A DNA stretch of 14,378 bases from Micavibrio sp. (lineage in GTDB: Bacteria > Pseudomonadota > Alphaproteobacteria > Micavibrionales > Micavibrionaceae). Shown piece by piece: positions 13,540-14,378 of the stretch; position 1 is the first letter of the stretch; each line of letters begins with the position of its first letter. Position numbers and translations under genes: made by a program. The DNA is taken from contig JAMONE010000068.1 of NCBI GenBank assembly GCA_027066695.1, positions 1 to 14,378 on the forward strand, read 5' to 3'. The notes beneath the pieces are model-generated. The model searched no databases, was not told the origin of the DNA, and saw only the letters and a list, made by a program, of their open reading frames with translations.

Positions 13540-14378
13540 CTAAACCGTCTTCTCACCATTAAAACCTTGATAGCGGTAATTCATCATAACCGTATCACCA
13601 TCGAGTGTTTGGTAATCGGTGGTTTGCGAGCGATCAACGCGCATTTCATCAAAGCCCGAGAGATGCAGTATTCCAAGCTCTTCATGGGGGAGGTATGGCT
13701 CTACCCATTTCTTATTCTCTGCGTCCCAAAGCGGTTTAAACTCGCACAGCCAGTGCATATAAGCAGGTAAAATTTCAGCTTCATAACCATGTAGATGCAC
13801 CATCATACCAAGAGTTAGCTGCTCGGCGGTAAAGACTTTGCCCTTCTCAAGAGCTTGCAATATTAACTCCTGCCATTTCTGCCAATGCGGAGCGTTTGCA
13901 TTCATACAAAACGCACCAGCCAGTATCACATGATAGGGAAATATTTCTTTAGCAACCTTCATACCAAAGGCTTTGCGAGCGTTAGAGAAGTAAAAACTAC
14001 GAGCTTTATACGGCCAATTGCCAAGCCATTTAACGCGCATTCCTTTGGGATATGCCCTATCCATTTGTCCTGAAAGCACGATTTTATCTTTTTTCGAGCC
14101 TTCGATAAATGTCTCAACCGCGCTCCATTTTTGTACCCAAGTATCCGCGTCCATCCAAAAATATGTGTCATATCCTGCAAATATTTTATTGATAAACGGG
14201 CGGCAAACGCAGGATTTTAAATATTCCCGCCCTTTAATGCGGCCTTTTGGGATATCACAAGGCCAGTCTGGCTTAACTACTTTATCAGCTATGGTTTTGA
14301 TATATTCATGCTGCACATCCGTTAGCCCCGTATCCATAATGCAAATATCATAATCGGCTAGCTTATTATCAGAATGGT
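13540..14378 (-). CDS. Putative GT-A glycosyltransferase, 5' end missing
   Basis: Minus-strand frame open to the window edge. An ATG at 14337 is likely internal, since the 13 residues before it (HSDNKLADYDICI) continue a beta-strand pattern, YDICIMDTGLT, like the early strand of GT-A enzymes. 279 residues are visible. YLKSCVCRPF is followed by GYDTYFWMDADTWVQ, whose DAD (visible residues 76-78) is the DxD-type nucleotide-sugar/metal motif. Later come AGAFCMNANAPHWQKW and FTAEQLTLG, comparable to the conserved acceptor-side region of family 8-like enzymes, and a C-terminal HLSGF. There are no membrane segments. It probably adds sugar to a surface polysaccharide, but the donor and acceptor are unknown. 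It ends two bases from the convergent aminotransferase, with no terminator between them. Confidence 0.65.
   Translation of the reverse strand, partial: HSDNKLADYDICIMDTGLTDVQHEYIKTIADKVVKPDWPCDIPKGRIKGREYLKSCVCRPFINKIFAGYDTYFWMDADTWVQKWSAVETFIEGSKKDKIVLSGQMDRAYPKGMRVKWLGNWPYKARSFYFSNARKAFGMKVAKEIFPYHVILAGAFCMNANAPHWQKWQELILQALEKGKVFTAEQLTLGMMVHLHGYEAEILPAYMHWLCEFKPLWDAENKKWVEPYLPHEELGILHLSGFDEMRVDRSQTTDYQTLDGDTVMMNYRYQGFNGEKTV

Overview
The window looks like a low-GC alphaproteobacterial chromosome segment. The indicators are a ChvI/ChvG two-component pair, an invasion-associated locus B (IalB) family protein, and an RNase E that has both an insertion inside its S1 domain and a C-terminal GWW motif, the signature of the alphaproteobacterial RNase E that binds PNPase. 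The order within the class cannot be settled from the sequence. No tRNA, rRNA, CRISPR array, transposase or phage gene is visible.

Layout. 1-1400: 3' part of leuA (leucine synthesis), cut by the window start. 1401-1832: gene-free spacer filled by a 277-bp palindromic element (1500-1776) with 28-bp perfect terminal inverted repeats and two internal hairpin arms. A weaker outer pair of arms reaches the hisA start codon. 1833-2561: hisA (histidine synthesis), without other his genes beside it. 2822-5201: chvI and chvG, overlapping, an envelope-stress/acid-type phosphorelay. 5315-5833: secreted IalB-family protein. 5834-6016: an intergenic stretch with a stem-loop, a 25-bp near-palindrome and a 20-codon leader ORF. 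6017-7474: membrane-anchored M23 peptidoglycan endopeptidase with a TTG start. 7478-7496: a lone copy of the palindromic element's terminus. 7723-10293: rne. 10428-13537: acetoacetyl-CoA synthetase and a class I/II aminotransferase joined by an ATGA overlap. 13540-14378: convergent, partial GT-A-like glycosyltransferase, cut by the window end.

The genes are mostly housekeeping. Functional groups are amino-acid synthesis (leuA, hisA, perhaps the aminotransferase), envelope sensing and remodelling (chvIG, ialB, M23 peptidase, glycosyltransferase), RNA turnover (rne) and acetoacetate activation (aacS). The least explained parts are non-coding: the structured element between leuA and hisA, its solo terminus after the M23 gene, and the palindrome plus leader ORF ahead of the M23 gene. 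No complete new multi-gene system was found.
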